DNA from: Bacteroidaceae bacterium
GTDB lineage: Bacteria > Bacteroidota > Bacteroidia > Bacteroidales > Bacteroidaceae
NCBI GenBank assembly: GCA_017503065.1
Contig: JAFVTT010000044.1
Coordinates: 1-47,170, forward strand
Direction of reading: 5' to 3'
DNA: 47,170 nucleotides
Under the pieces are notes generated by a model. That model was given only the letters and a program-made list of their open reading frames with translations, was not told where the DNA came from and searched no databases. Within the stretch, counting starts at the first letter, position 1; each line of letters begins with the position of its first letter. The position numbers were made by a program, and so were the translations under genes. Below are positions 33,715-45,303 of the stretch, one piece after another.

Positions 33715-34878
33715 ATGAAAAGAATATTTCTATATCTGTTGACTGCACTCATGGCTACAGGTGCCATGGCGCAAGGCTCTGAACTGAGCGAAAGGTTCAA
33801 TCCCGAGATATATGGTGTCACATCACTGGCCATAGCTCCCGATGCACGTGCCGGTGCCATGGGCGACATGGGTGTGGCTACTGATGCCGATGCCAACAGT
33901 CAGTACTGGAACTGTGCCAAGTATCCTTGGAACATAGCACGTGCCGGTGTCAGCGCCTCATACACTCCATGGCTTCGTAAGATTGTAACAGGTATCAATC
34001 TGGCCAACGTATCCGGTTTCTATCGCATTGGAGACTATTCGGCATTGAGCGCTTCGCTCCGCTACTTCGGCATGGGCGAGGTAAGCACTACTGCCGGCGA
34101 CTATAGTTTCAGCCCCTATGAAATGGCCATCGATGTGGCATACAGCCGTATGCTCACACAGACTTTTTCCATGGGTGTGGGTATGCGTTTCATCCTGTCC
34201 AATATGAATTACGATCCTGCGCAGGAGGCTGCATCTGGCAAGGCTTTTGCCGCCGACATTACCATGTATCGTCAGGGATACTTCATGATGGGCAACCGCG
34301 AATGTAGCATGTCATGGGGTCTTGCCCTTACGAATATCGGTTCCAAGATAAACATGGGCAATAGCACCCATGCCGAGTTCCTGCCTGCCATGATGCGTCT
34401 GGGTATAAACATGACCGTGCCGTTCAACGAATACAACAAACTCTCTTTCGGTGCCGAGGTCTACAAACTCTGCATCCCTACCAAGCCAGTACAGGGCGAG
34501 GACGAATCTCCTGAGGACTATGAAAGACGTCTCGAGGAGGACTACTACTCCGTCAGTTCCATTGCCGGTGTATTCAAGAGTTTTGGCGACGCTCCCGGCG
34601 GTTTCAAGGAAGAGTTTCAGGAACTGCGCTGGAGTTTCGGTGCAGAGTACACCTACAACGACCGTTTCATGCTTCGTGCCGGCTATCACTATGAGAATCC
34701 TCACAAGGGTAACCGTCAGTACTTCACTGTCGGTGCAGGCTTGCACATGAGTGTCTTCACGGTAGATGCCGCTTATTGTATAGCAACTGCCCAGGGCAAC
34801 CCCTTGGACCAGACCATGCGCTTCACTCTCGGCTTCGACCTTGACGGCATGAAGGACCTCTTCGGCCGCAGGAGATAA
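33715..34878 (+). CDS. porV: type IX secretion system outer-membrane protein PorV
   Basis: 387 residues with a signal peptide ending at AMAQ. A 14-strand FadL-like barrel is expected. The N-terminus after cleavage has the PorV segment TSLAIAPDARAGAMGDMGVAT and QYWNCAKYPW, both highly characteristic. PorV shuttles folded cargo from the translocon to PorU at the cell surface and forms part of the attachment complex. It lies 26 bases after porU in the same operon. The C-terminal DQTMRFTLGFDLDGMKDLF closes the barrel. Confidence 0.95.
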   Translation: MKRIFLYLLTALMATGAMAQGSELSERFNPEIYGVTSLAIAPDARAGAMGDMGVATDADANSQYWNCAKYPWNIARAGVSASYTPWLRKIVTGINLANVSGFYRIGDYSALSASLRYFGMGEVSTTAGDYSFSPYEMAIDVAYSRMLTQTFSMGVGMRFILSNMNYDPAQEAASGKAFAADITMYRQGYFMMGNRECSMSWGLALTNIGSKINMGNSTHAEFLPAMMRLGINMTVPFNEYNKLSFGAEVYKLCIPTKPVQGEDESPEDYERRLEEDYYSVSSIAGVFKSFGDAPGGFKEEFQELRWSFGAEYTYNDRFMLRAGYHYENPHKGNRQYFTVGAGLHMSVFTVDAAYCIATAQGNPLDQTMRFTLGFDLDGMKDLFGRRR

Positions 34879-34985
34879 TATTGCACTTAACCCCATCGTG
34901 TATAGAGAATTTGACAGAATTTCGTAGGCGTTCTTAGGTTTCCCCATAACCTCCTATACCCTCATAGAACTAAAATCCCCTCCCC

Positions 34986-35324
34986 ATGAAACCCATTCTC
35001 CCCATCCTTGCCCTTCTCTGCGCCGCCTGCTCCTCTTCCCCCACTCCCGAGGCCAGTGCCTCCAAGATGCTGGAGAAGTCCAGACAACACCTTCTGGATG
35101 ACAGGTATGATGCTGCACGCGACAGCATACTAAGCATGCGCGCCAAATACCCCACTGCCTTGCAGAGCCGTGCACAGGGCATACTCTTGCTTGACAGCAT
35201 TGAAATGCTTGCGGCGCAGGACAGTATGGGCAGTGCTACAGGCGAGGAATGGAAACGCCTCTCCATAAAGGCACAGTTCTATGAGCGCAAGTTGCGGGAG
35301 GACAAGGCGAAACTGGCAAAATAA
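34986..35324 (+). CDS. small helical lipoprotein
   Basis: 112 residues. Lipobox Cys15 (LLCAAC, then SSSPTP), so outer-membrane or periplasmic. The rest is helical and charged (ASKMLEKSRQHLLDDRYDAARDSIL, EEWKRLSIKAQFYERKLREDKAKL), like one TPR-type hairpin plus a coiled coil. Its position between porV and the nucleotidyltransferase gene (8 bases from the latter) is common for short Bacteroidales lipoproteins of unknown role. A link to T9SS assembly is possible but not shown. Confidence 0.7.
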   Translation: MKPILPILALLCAACSSSPTPEASASKMLEKSRQHLLDDRYDAARDSILSMRAKYPTALQSRAQGILLLDSIEMLAAQDSMGSATGEEWKRLSIKAQFYERKLREDKAKLAK

Positions 35325-35332
35325 ATATCTGC

Positions 35333-36823
35333 ATGCGCAACCTCACAGATAATGACCTAAGCAGGCTTCTGGACAAGCCCATGTTCCACCGTATCTCAGA
35401 GACGGCAGACGAACTTGGGTTGGAATGTTATGTGGTGGGAGGATATGTTCGCGACCTGTTCCTTGAACGCCCGTCCAAGGACATAGACTGTGTGGTAGTG
35501 GACCCTGCCATAGCAGATGGTCAGGCTACCGAGGGCAAGGATCTTGCCCCTGGCATACGTCTGGCCAAGGCTCTTGGACGTAAGCTTGGGCGCGGTGCCA
35601 ACGTGTCGGTATTCAAGAACTTCGGCACGGCGCAGGTCAAGTGGCATGGCGAGGAAGTAGAGTTTGTAGGTGCGCGGCGTGAGAGCTATTCCCGCGACAG
35701 CAGGAAACCCATCGTGGAGGACGGCACTCTGGAGGACGACTTGGATAGACGTGACTTCACTATCAATGCCCTGGCCATCCAACTGAACAGTGCTTTCTTC
35801 GGACAACTCATCGACCGTTTCGATGGCCTTTGGGATATGGAGGACAGGCTTATTGTTACTCCTCTCGACCCCGACATTACCTTCAGCGATGACCCCCTGC
35901 GTATGATGCGCTGCATACGTTTCGCTACACAACTCAACTTCCGCATCGAGGATGAGACTCAGGAAGCCCTGTGCCGGAATGCCGAGCGCATAAAGATAAT
36001 ATCCCAAGAGCGTATCATAGATGAACTGAACAAGATTATGTTGTCTTCCGTACCCAGTATCGGTTTCATCGAATTGGAGCGTTGCGGACTTCTTGAACTC
36101 ATTCTTCCGGAGATTGCCGCACTCCGTGGCACGGAAAGCAGGAACGGCAGGGCACACAAGGATAATTTCTACCACACACTGGAGGTTTTGGACAATATTG
36201 CACGCTCTACCGCCGATTGGAACAAGGACACTCTGTTCCTGCGCTGGGCGGCCTTGTTGCATGACATAGGCAAGCCTCGCAGCAAGCGATGGGAGGAGGC
36301 GCAAGGCTGGACCTTCCACAATCACAACTACATAGGGCAGAAGATGATTCTGCCTCTGTTCCGCAGGATGAAGCTGCCTTTGGATGAACGCATGCACTAC
36401 GTGGAGAAACTTGTCACCATGCACATGCGTCCACAGGTTATTGCCGACGAGGAAGTGACGGATTCTGCCGTGCGGAGGATGCTTTTCGAGGCAGGTGAGG
36501 ATATAGATGACCTTATGACATTGTGCGAAGCCGATATTACATCCAAAAATCAGATTCGCAAGCAGCGTTTCCTGGACAACTTCCGTCTGGTACGCGAAAA
36601 GATCATTGACCTTCAGGCACGCGATAACTATCGTACATGGACAAACCCCATTACGGGAGAGGAAATAATGAGTGTCCTGAAGCTGCCCCCCTGTCGTGAG
36701 GTGGGTGTTCTGAAGCAAGCGGTAAAGGATGCCATATGGGAATCCCGTATTCCTTCCGACCACGACTCTGCCTATGCTTTCATGATGCAAGAAGCCGAAC
36801 GCATGGGGCTAGTTAAACCATAG
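35333..36823 (+). CDS. cca: tRNA nucleotidyltransferase / poly(A) polymerase family protein with HD domain
   Basis: 496 residues. Residues about 10-170 are the class II nucleotidyltransferase head, with VVGGYVRDLFLERPSKDIDC giving the GG and D-x-D metal ligands, then EDDLDRRDFTINA. PLRMMRCIRFATQL and the RNA-binding helices follow to about 275. The HD part has HTLEVLDNIAR and WAALLHDIGKPRS (about 285-325) and further helices to the end. The family adds or repairs the CCA end of tRNA; the HD domain is a phosphohydrolase. No other CCA enzyme is visible in the window, so it is the likely CCA-adding enzyme, though poly(A) polymerase cannot be excluded. Confidence 0.9.
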   Translation: MRNLTDNDLSRLLDKPMFHRISETADELGLECYVVGGYVRDLFLERPSKDIDCVVVDPAIADGQATEGKDLAPGIRLAKALGRKLGRGANVSVFKNFGTAQVKWHGEEVEFVGARRESYSRDSRKPIVEDGTLEDDLDRRDFTINALAIQLNSAFFGQLIDRFDGLWDMEDRLIVTPLDPDITFSDDPLRMMRCIRFATQLNFRIEDETQEALCRNAERIKIISQERIIDELNKIMLSSVPSIGFIELERCGLLELILPEIAALRGTESRNGRAHKDNFYHTLEVLDNIARSTADWNKDTLFLRWAALLHDIGKPRSKRWEEAQGWTFHNHNYIGQKMILPLFRRMKLPLDERMHYVEKLVTMHMRPQVIADEEVTDSAVRRMLFEAGEDIDDLMTLCEADITSKNQIRKQRFLDNFRLVREKIIDLQARDNYRTWTNPITGEEIMSVLKLPPCREVGVLKQAVKDAIWESRIPSDHDSAYAFMMQEAERMGLVKP

Positions 36824-36868
36824 GTTGGGTACAAAAAGCAATTTTTTTACACACTGGTATGTGATTTT

Positions 36869-36900
36869 TTTGGTAGTTTGCATCCTTTGCCGTAAATTTG
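36869..36900 (+). promoter_or_regulatory. promoter of the PurF-like gene
   Basis: TTTG (36869-36872), a 20-base spacer and TAAATTTG (36893-36900). The expected start is near 36907, leaving a 5' UTR of about 28 bases. Confidence 0.8.
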
Positions 36901-36934
36901 AGGTCTAAAACGACAAACGATACATTACAAACGT

Positions 36935-38398
36935 ATGGGTGGTTTTTTTGGCACAGTGTCGCAGCAACCATGTGTTGCAGACCTTTTCTATGGTACCGAC
37001 TACCAGTCACATCTTGGCACACGCCGTGGCGGCATGGCTTCATTTTCTTCAGAGAATGGTTTTTACCGAAGTATTCACAATCTTGAAAATACATATTTCC
37101 GCACTCGTTTTGAGTCCGAACTAGAGCGCTTTGTAGGTAACAGCGGTATAGGTGTTATTTCGGACACCGATGCGCAGCCGATGCTGATAAACTGTCATTT
37201 GGGCCGTTTTGCCATAGTTACAGTGGCACGTATAAACAATATTGAGGAACTGGCTCAGCAGATGCTGAACGAAGGCATGCACCTGAGCGAATTCTCCAGT
37301 GGCAGGATAAACCCCACAGAACTTATAGGACTGCTGATAGTACGAGGCAAGACCTTTGTGGACGGTATAGAGAACGTGTTCCGCATGGTCAAGGGTTCAT
37401 GCTCCCTCCTGTTGCTCACCGAGGACGGTGTCATTGCAGCACGTGATGCATGGGGGCGTACACCTATAGTGGTGGGTAAGAAAGACGGCGCCATGGCCGT
37501 TACCTCCGAGAGCACAGCTTTTCCAAATCTTGGTTTTGACATTCTGCACTATCTTGGTCCAGGCGAGATAATACGTATTCAAGCCGACGGTTTCCAACAA
37601 TTACGCAAACCCAACAAGGGCATGCAGATATGCTCTTTCCTGTGGGTTTATTATGGCTTCCCCACCAGTTGCTATGAGGGCCGCAATGCTGAGGCTGTGC
37701 GTATGGAATGCGGTCGCGAGATGGGCAAGGAAGACCCTGTAGAGATAGACTGCGTATGCGGTATTCCCGATTCTGGTCTTGGCATGGCAGTGGGTTATTC
37801 TGAAGGACATAATGTGCCCTATGCACGTGCCATATCCAAATACACCCCCACATGGCCCCGAAGCTTTACTCCAGTCAATCAGGAAATGCGCTCTCTGGTG
37901 GCAAAAATGAAGCTTATCGCCAATCGTGACATTCTATTAGATAAAAGGGTGCTTTTCTGCGACGACTCCATTGTCAGAGGTACACAGTTGCGCGACCATA
38001 CCCAGGCACTTCACGAACTTGGCGCCAAGGCTGCTCACATGCGCATAGCATGCCCTCCGCTTATCTTTGGTTGCCCTTTCGTTAATTTCAGTGCCAGCAA
38101 GAATGAGCTGGAACTGATTACACGTCGTATTATCGCAGACTTCGAGGGCGACATGAACAAGAATGTGGAGGCATATACCAAGACGGACTCTCCAGAGTAT
38201 AACCGCATGGTAGAAGAGATTGCCAGTCGCCTGCATCTGGACTCACTGAAGTTTGCCAAGCTAGAGACTCTGGTTAAGGCAATAGGCCTACCTAAGGAGC
38301 GTATTTGTACACATTGTTTCGATGGAAGCAGCTTCTACACACTGGAGCAGGAAAATCCCTCCATTGCCGAGCAGAGACTGGATCTCACCTACGAATGA
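36935..38398 (+). CDS. PurF-like amidophosphoribosyltransferase homologue lacking the catalytic Cys
   Basis: 487 residues. The C-terminal half is a phosphoribosyltransferase: CGIPDSGLGMAVGYSEG, RAISKYTPTWPRSFT and the PRPP loop VLFCDDSIVRGTQLRD (about residues 340-355). The N-terminal half aligns with the Ntn glutaminase domain (GGFFGTVS, TRRGGMASFS, LGRFAIVTVARINN). In true PurF the mature chain starts with Cys in CGIxG; here the matching residue is Gly2 or Gly3, and the HRGQ loop is changed to TRRG. Cys13 is out of register. Such proteins are widely annotated as PurF in Bacteroidales, which also carry a canonical PurF. Either it uses ammonia or it has another role. The 3' Cys-rich RICTHCFDGSSFY end is also seen. 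Confidence 0.85.
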   Translation: MGGFFGTVSQQPCVADLFYGTDYQSHLGTRRGGMASFSSENGFYRSIHNLENTYFRTRFESELERFVGNSGIGVISDTDAQPMLINCHLGRFAIVTVARINNIEELAQQMLNEGMHLSEFSSGRINPTELIGLLIVRGKTFVDGIENVFRMVKGSCSLLLLTEDGVIAARDAWGRTPIVVGKKDGAMAVTSESTAFPNLGFDILHYLGPGEIIRIQADGFQQLRKPNKGMQICSFLWVYYGFPTSCYEGRNAEAVRMECGREMGKEDPVEIDCVCGIPDSGLGMAVGYSEGHNVPYARAISKYTPTWPRSFTPVNQEMRSLVAKMKLIANRDILLDKRVLFCDDSIVRGTQLRDHTQALHELGAKAAHMRIACPPLIFGCPFVNFSASKNELELITRRIIADFEGDMNKNVEAYTKTDSPEYNRMVEEIASRLHLDSLKFAKLETLVKAIGLPKERICTHCFDGSSFYTLEQENPSIAEQRLDLTYE

Positions 38399-38421
38399 AC
38401 GGAATAAATACACCATATATA

Positions 38422-38468
38422 TATAAACAAGAACGCCATGTCAGTCCGACATGGCGTTCTTGTTTATA
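38422..38468. terminator. bidirectional terminator
   Basis: A perfect 21-bp stem (38422-38442 with 38448-38468, loop AGTCC) lies between the convergent PurF-like and tsf genes. The outer part is A/T-rich on both sides, giving T-rich tails in both directions. Confidence 0.9.
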
Positions 38469-38495
38469 ATGTATTATACCTTTTCCGTTAATGGA

Positions 38496-39488
38496 TTATT
38501 CGGCCTTCAGAGTGAAGCGCTTCATATCCACGATGGTCAGATCCTTGTCAACGCTCTGCAGGTACTGGGCAACGGTCATGTTCTTGTCCCAGATGTACTC
38601 CTGAGAGAGCAGGCAAGACTCCTTGAGGAACTTGTTCAGACGACCCTTGGCGATGTTCTGTATCATAGCCTCGTTCAGGTTTGCAGCCTTCTCCTCAGCG
38701 GTCTTGGCGATAATCTCCTTGGCACGGGCAACGTCCTCTGCTGTGATCCAGCCCTTGGCCATGTTGCTCTCCATGTGATCCTCGCTGTCAACGTGTGCGG
38801 GGTTGATGCCGGCCTTCTTCAGGGCAGCCTCAACAGCCTTCTGAACCTGCTCGGCCTTGGTCTTCTCGATAGCCACGGCAACCTCGTTGTCCTTAACCTC
38901 CTGGCTAACACCGCTCTCGTCGATGGCAACAGGAGCAGCAGAAGCGATCTGCATGGCAATGTTCTTGCCGCAGTCGGGGTCAGAAACGGGCTTGTTGAAA
39001 GCCAGCATTGCGCACAGGCCGTTGCGGTTCATGTGGTTGTAGGTAGCCACGTTCTCGCTCTCGATAACGCAGTAGCCGTCCAACTCCATCTTCTCGCCGG
39101 TGATACCGCTGCGTGCGATAACGGCGTCCTGGATGGTGCCGTCGCCCATGGGCAGAGCCTTAACCTCGTCCAGAGTCTTGCACTTTGCAGCAACTGCAGC
39201 GTCCAGAATCTCGCGTGTCAGAGCCACGAAGTCAGCGTTTGTAGCCACGAAGTCGGTTTCGCACTTCAGGGCGATGATGGCAGCGAAGCCATTCTCAGCC
39301 TTCACCAGTACGCAACCCTCGGCAGCCTCGCGGTCGCTACGCTTTGCAGCAACGGCAGCACCCTTCTTGCGCAGGTATGCTACAGCACCGTCCATATCCT
39401 CGCTCTCAGCCAGGGCCTTCTTACAGTCGGCCAGACCTGCACCGGTCATCTCGCGGAGCTTCTTGATGTCACTCATTGTAACTTCCAT
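38496..39488 (-). CDS. tsf: elongation factor Ts
   Basis: 330 residues. Starts MEVTMSDIKKLREMTGAG, with MTGAGLADCKKAL as the standard UBA-like opening; the ATG at 39476 is an alternative start, but the longer form matches the Bacteroidales layout. AAIIALKCETDFVATNADF is the signature of the core domain. EF-Ts exchanges GDP for GTP on EF-Tu. The long C-terminal half (KKAGINPAHVDSEDHMES, MIQNIAKGRLNKFL) is usual for the phylum. Downstream of rpsB across a 115-base gap with a terminator-like hairpin, so it may be partly attenuated. Confidence 0.97.
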   Translation of the reverse strand: MEVTMSDIKKLREMTGAGLADCKKALAESEDMDGAVAYLRKKGAAVAAKRSDREAAEGCVLVKAENGFAAIIALKCETDFVATNADFVALTREILDAAVAAKCKTLDEVKALPMGDGTIQDAVIARSGITGEKMELDGYCVIESENVATYNHMNRNGLCAMLAFNKPVSDPDCGKNIAMQIASAAPVAIDESGVSQEVKDNEVAVAIEKTKAEQVQKAVEAALKKAGINPAHVDSEDHMESNMAKGWITAEDVARAKEIIAKTAEEKAANLNEAMIQNIAKGRLNKFLKESCLLSQEYIWDKNMTVAQYLQSVDKDLTIVDMKRFTLKAE

Positions 39489-39531
39489 AGTCGTATGTCT
39501 TTTATGTGTTAGTGATTGTTTCTGTGTTTTG

Positions 39532-39579
39532 AAGAAAAAGGGTTAGAGAATGCTGATAGTGTGCGTCCTCTAACCCTTT
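39532..39579 (-). terminator. hairpin with T-run between rpsB and tsf
   Basis: On the minus strand a 12-bp stem (39579-39568 with 39548-39537, 19-base loop) is followed by TTTTTC. It looks like a partial rho-independent terminator that would lower tsf relative to rpsB, or separate the two units. Confidence 0.65.
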
Positions 39580-39603
39580 ATGATTCAAAGCGGGACTATC
39601 CGA

Positions 39604-40347
39604 TTAAGCCTCAGCCTTTACTTCTTCCTTCTTGGCGGGAGCCTCGTCAGCCTTCTCAGCCTTGCGCTCCTCCAGACCCTCGTTGATGGCACCGCAAACT
39701 GCGTTCAGGATAGCCTCTACGCTGCTGCTTGCGTCGTCGTTGGCGGGGATTACGAAGTCGATGTTGTCGGGGTTTGAGTTGGTATCAACGATACCGAACA
39801 CGGGGATACCCAGACGGTTAGCCTCTGCCACTGCGATGTGCTCCTTCATTACGTCCACAACGAACAGTGCGCTGGGCAGACGTGTCAGGTCAGAGATAGA
39901 ACCGAGGTTCTTCTCCAGCTTTGCACGCTGGCGGGTAACCTGCAGCAGCTCGCGCTTAGACAGATTGCTGTATGTGCCGTCGGCTATCAGCTTGTCGATG
40001 GTGCCCATCTTCTTCACAGCCTTGCGGATTGTGGGGAAGTTGGTCAGCATGCCACCGGGCCAGCGCTCGATAACGTAGGGCATGTTCACGGACTGAGCCT
40101 TCTCGGCTACGATGTCCTTGGCCTGCTTTTTGGTTGCAACAAACAGAACCTTCTTACCGCTCTTGGCGATGTTCTTCAGAGCCTCGGCAGCGTTGTTTAC
40201 CATGCCTACGGTCTTGTGAAGGTCGATGATGTGGATACCGTTCATCTCCTTGAAGATGTAGGGAGCCATAGCGGGATTCCACTTTCTCTTGAGGTGGCCA
40301 AAGTGACAGCCAGCCTCCAATAGGGTTTCAAATGATGTTCTTGCCAT
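39604..40347 (-). CDS. rpsB: 30S ribosomal protein S2
   Basis: 247 residues from the ATG at 40347 (MARTSFETLLEAGCHFGHL); the longer frame upstream is leader. Classic S2 marks: GCHFGHLKRKWNP, IIDLHKTVGMVNNA, VLFVATKKQAKDIV, RWPGGMLTNFPTI and GIPVFGIVDTNSNPDNIDFVIPANDDA. The Lys/Glu/Ala-rich C-terminal tail is normal for Bacteroidales. The upstream region (40348-40575) has a structured leader and a heptamer repeat. Confidence 0.98.
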   Translation of the reverse strand: MARTSFETLLEAGCHFGHLKRKWNPAMAPYIFKEMNGIHIIDLHKTVGMVNNAAEALKNIAKSGKKVLFVATKKQAKDIVAEKAQSVNMPYVIERWPGGMLTNFPTIRKAVKKMGTIDKLIADGTYSNLSKRELLQVTRQRAKLEKNLGSISDLTRLPSALFVVDVMKEHIAVAEANRLGIPVFGIVDTNSNPDNIDFVIPANDDASSSVEAILNAVCGAINEGLEERKAEKADEAPAKKEEVKAEA

Positions 40348-40400
40348 TTGTTTGTTTTGTTTTGTGTTTACTTTCTTTTTGTTGTCTCCTTCTTTCGGTG

Positions 40401-40438
40401 GAGACCAACCCTCGGGTAGTCTCATCTGTGGGAGTCCC
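40401..40438 (-). promoter_or_regulatory. structured leader of rpsB
   Basis: On the minus strand GGGACTCCC (40438-40430) is a small palindrome, followed by GAGAC/GTCTC (40423-40419 with 40405-40401) enclosing ACCC/GGGT. These hairpins lie about 55-90 bases before the rpsB start. Ribosomal-protein leaders often bind their own product; a leader for S2 in this phylum is plausible but not proved here. Confidence 0.45.
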
Positions 40439-40476
40439 GACGGTTTAGATACTAAACTCGGCGTGCTTCAGTTGAC

Positions 40477-40532
40477 GTTGAACGATGAACGTTTAAGGTT
40501 TAACGTTTAACGTTTAAAGTTTAAGGTTTAAC
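40477..40532 (+). repeat. GTTTAAV heptamer repeat, array 1
   Basis: Eight perfect-period 7-bp units (GTTGAAC, GATGAAC, GTTTAAG, GTTTAAC, GTTTAAC, GTTTAAA, GTTTAAG, GTTTAAC) between rpsB and rpsI. The same unit type fills 44863-45291. Confidence 0.85.
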
Positions 40533-40575
40533 GTCGGGCGAAGACGTGAATACAATATAATATATATATAATGTA

Positions 40576-40962
40576 TTAACGCTTGCTGAACTGGAAGCGA
40601 CGACGTGCCTTGGGACGACCGGGCTTCTTACGTTCTACCTCACGGCTGTCGCGGGTCATGAAGCCTTCGGCACGGAGTGCCTTCTTGTCCTCGGCGTTGA
40701 TCTTAACCAGTGCGCGGGCGATAGCCAGACGCAGAGCCTGGCTCTGGCCGGTGTAACCGCCACCCTGCAGGTTAACCTTGATATCATACTTCTCTGCTAC
40801 GTCCAGCAGGTTCAGGGGCTGCTTTACTACGTACTGCAGAATGGGGCTGGGGAAGTACTCGGTCAGGTCACGCTTGTTGATGGTAATCTTACCGCTACCC
40901 TCCTCAACATATACGCGGGCTACGGCGCTCTTGCGGCGGCCCAATGCATTTACTACTGCCAT
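40576..40962 (-). CDS. rpsI: 30S ribosomal protein S9
   Basis: 128 residues, the usual length. LGRRKSAVARVYVEEGSGKI at the N-terminus, NLQGGGYTGQSQALRLAIARAL in the middle and the basic C-terminal tail KKPGRPKARRRFQFSKR, which reaches the decoding site. It follows rplM by 9 bases in the conserved rplM-rpsI pair. Confidence 0.98.
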   Translation of the reverse strand: MAVVNALGRRKSAVARVYVEEGSGKITINKRDLTEYFPSPILQYVVKQPLNLLDVAEKYDIKVNLQGGGYTGQSQALRLAIARALVKINAEDKKALRAEGFMTRDSREVERKKPGRPKARRRFQFSKR

Positions 40963-40971
40963 CTTCTTGTA

Positions 40972-41433
40972 TTACTTGTAGAGGTTAATGTCAATGTTCT
41001 TGGGGGTCTGGGCAGCATGCTTGTGCTCTGCACCCTCGTAAATGTACAGATTCTTGATAATCTGACGAGCCAGCTTGTTCTTGGGGAGCATACCCTTTAC
41101 AGTGCGGCGGATCAACTTCTCGGCACCGTTGGGCTTGGCCAGGATGTCGGCAGGAGTCTCGCTGCGCTGACCGCCGGGATAACCGGTGTAGCGGAGATAC
41201 TCCTTCTCGGTCATCTTGTTACCGGTGATGATGATCTTCTCGGCATTTACGATAATCACGTTGTCGCCACAGTCCACGTTGGGAGTGAACTCGGGCTTGT
41301 ACTTACCTCTCAGGATCTTTGCCACCTTGCTGGCCAGACGACCCAGGACCTGGTCTGTAGCGTCCACTACAACCCACTCCTTCTTTACGGTTGCCTTGTT
41401 GGCAGAGATGGTCTTGTAACTCAATGTGTCCAT
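40972..41433 (-). CDS. rplM: 50S ribosomal protein L13
   Basis: 153 residues. VKKEWVVVDATDQVLGRLAS, ILRGKYKPEFTPNVDCGDNVI and LRYTGYPGGQRSETP are standard L13 segments, and RTVKGMLPKNKLARQIIKNLYIY lies near the C-terminus. L13 is an early assembly protein of the large subunit. First gene of the minus-strand ribosomal operon, read from the promoter at 41575-41604. Confidence 0.98.
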   Translation of the reverse strand: MDTLSYKTISANKATVKKEWVVVDATDQVLGRLASKVAKILRGKYKPEFTPNVDCGDNVIIVNAEKIIITGNKMTEKEYLRYTGYPGGQRSETPADILAKPNGAEKLIRRTVKGMLPKNKLARQIIKNLYIYEGAEHKHAAQTPKNIDINLYK

Positions 41434-41574
41434 TGTTCTTGTTTCTTGTTTGTTGCTAATTGATTACTTACATTTTTCGGTATGATTCACGGACCGGAGC
41501 CGAGGCCAATCAGCTGCCTATCCACACATACCACGGGGCCCAGACTAAAGGCTCCGTTGATAATAATCGGCGTG

Positions 41575-41604
41575 CAAAGGTACTACTTTTCTCCAAATTG
41601 ACAA
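41575..41604 (-). promoter_or_regulatory. promoter of the rplM operon
   Basis: On the minus strand TTG (41604-41602), a 19-base spacer and TACCTTTG (41582-41575). The start is expected near 41568, giving a 5' UTR of about 135 bases in which no gene is seen. Confidence 0.75.
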
Positions 41605-41642
41605 GCACTTTCCCTTACTTTTTGCTAAAAAACAGGCGTTTA

Positions 41643-41674
41643 TTTGTGTGTCAGGAGGAAAAAACGTACCTTTG
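41643..41674 (+). promoter_or_regulatory. promoter of the beta-galactosidase gene
   Basis: TTTG (41643-41646), a 20-base spacer and TACCTTTG (41667-41674); consensus in every position. It is divergent from the rplM promoter, 39 bases apart. Confidence 0.85.
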
Positions 41675-41696
41675 TGTCATTGAAGAGCAATAATAA

Positions 41697-44945
<3,249 letters not shown>

Positions 44946-45056
44946 CGAAGAGGGTCTTTAGAGGAATGACTAAATGTCATTCTGTGCCCTCTGAGGGTCG
45001 CAATCCTCATTGCGACGTTGGGTAAGGCGAAGCGGAGGGGGTACTAATCATAAAAA
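44946..45056 (+). other. spacer between repeat blocks
   Basis: No gene. It contains a small hairpin (CGCAAT-CCTC-ATTGCG) near 45000 and ends in a purine-rich GGCGAAGCGGAGGGGGTA stretch that recurs, changed, after copy 2. Confidence 0.5.
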
Positions 45057-45146
45057 TAAAGTAACGACGTTTCAAGTTTAATGTTTCAGGTTTCAAGTTT
45101 CAGGTTTCATGTGCCCATCCACTTTGTCCCTCTAAGTTAGGGGGAC
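45057..45146 (+). repeat. duplicated heptamer block, copy 2
   Basis: Six heptamers (45069-45110: GTTTCAA, GTTTAAT, GTTTCAG, GTTTCAA, GTTTCAG, GTTTCAT) with the same tail as copy 1. The difference in unit number shows that the array slips or recombines. Confidence 0.85.
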
Positions 45147-45193
45147 GAGCCCGTAGGGCGGAGGGGGTATGTTTAATCCGCTCTCCTCTCCCC

Positions 45194-45291
45194 GTTAAAC
45201 CTTAAACTTTAAACCTGAAACCTGAAACCTGAAACTTGAAACTTTAAACTTTAAACCTGAAACTTGAAACCTTAAACCTGAACCCCTAACC
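45194..45291 (-). repeat. inverted heptamer array
   Basis: About fourteen units of the same heptamer on the opposite strand (plus-strand forms CTTAAAC, TTTAAAC, CTGAAAC, TTGAAAC), stopping 12 bases before rpe. It could fold back on copies 1 and 2 in the same RNA as a long imperfect stem. Confidence 0.85.
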
Positions 45292-45303
45292 CTTCTTTAC
45301 AAC

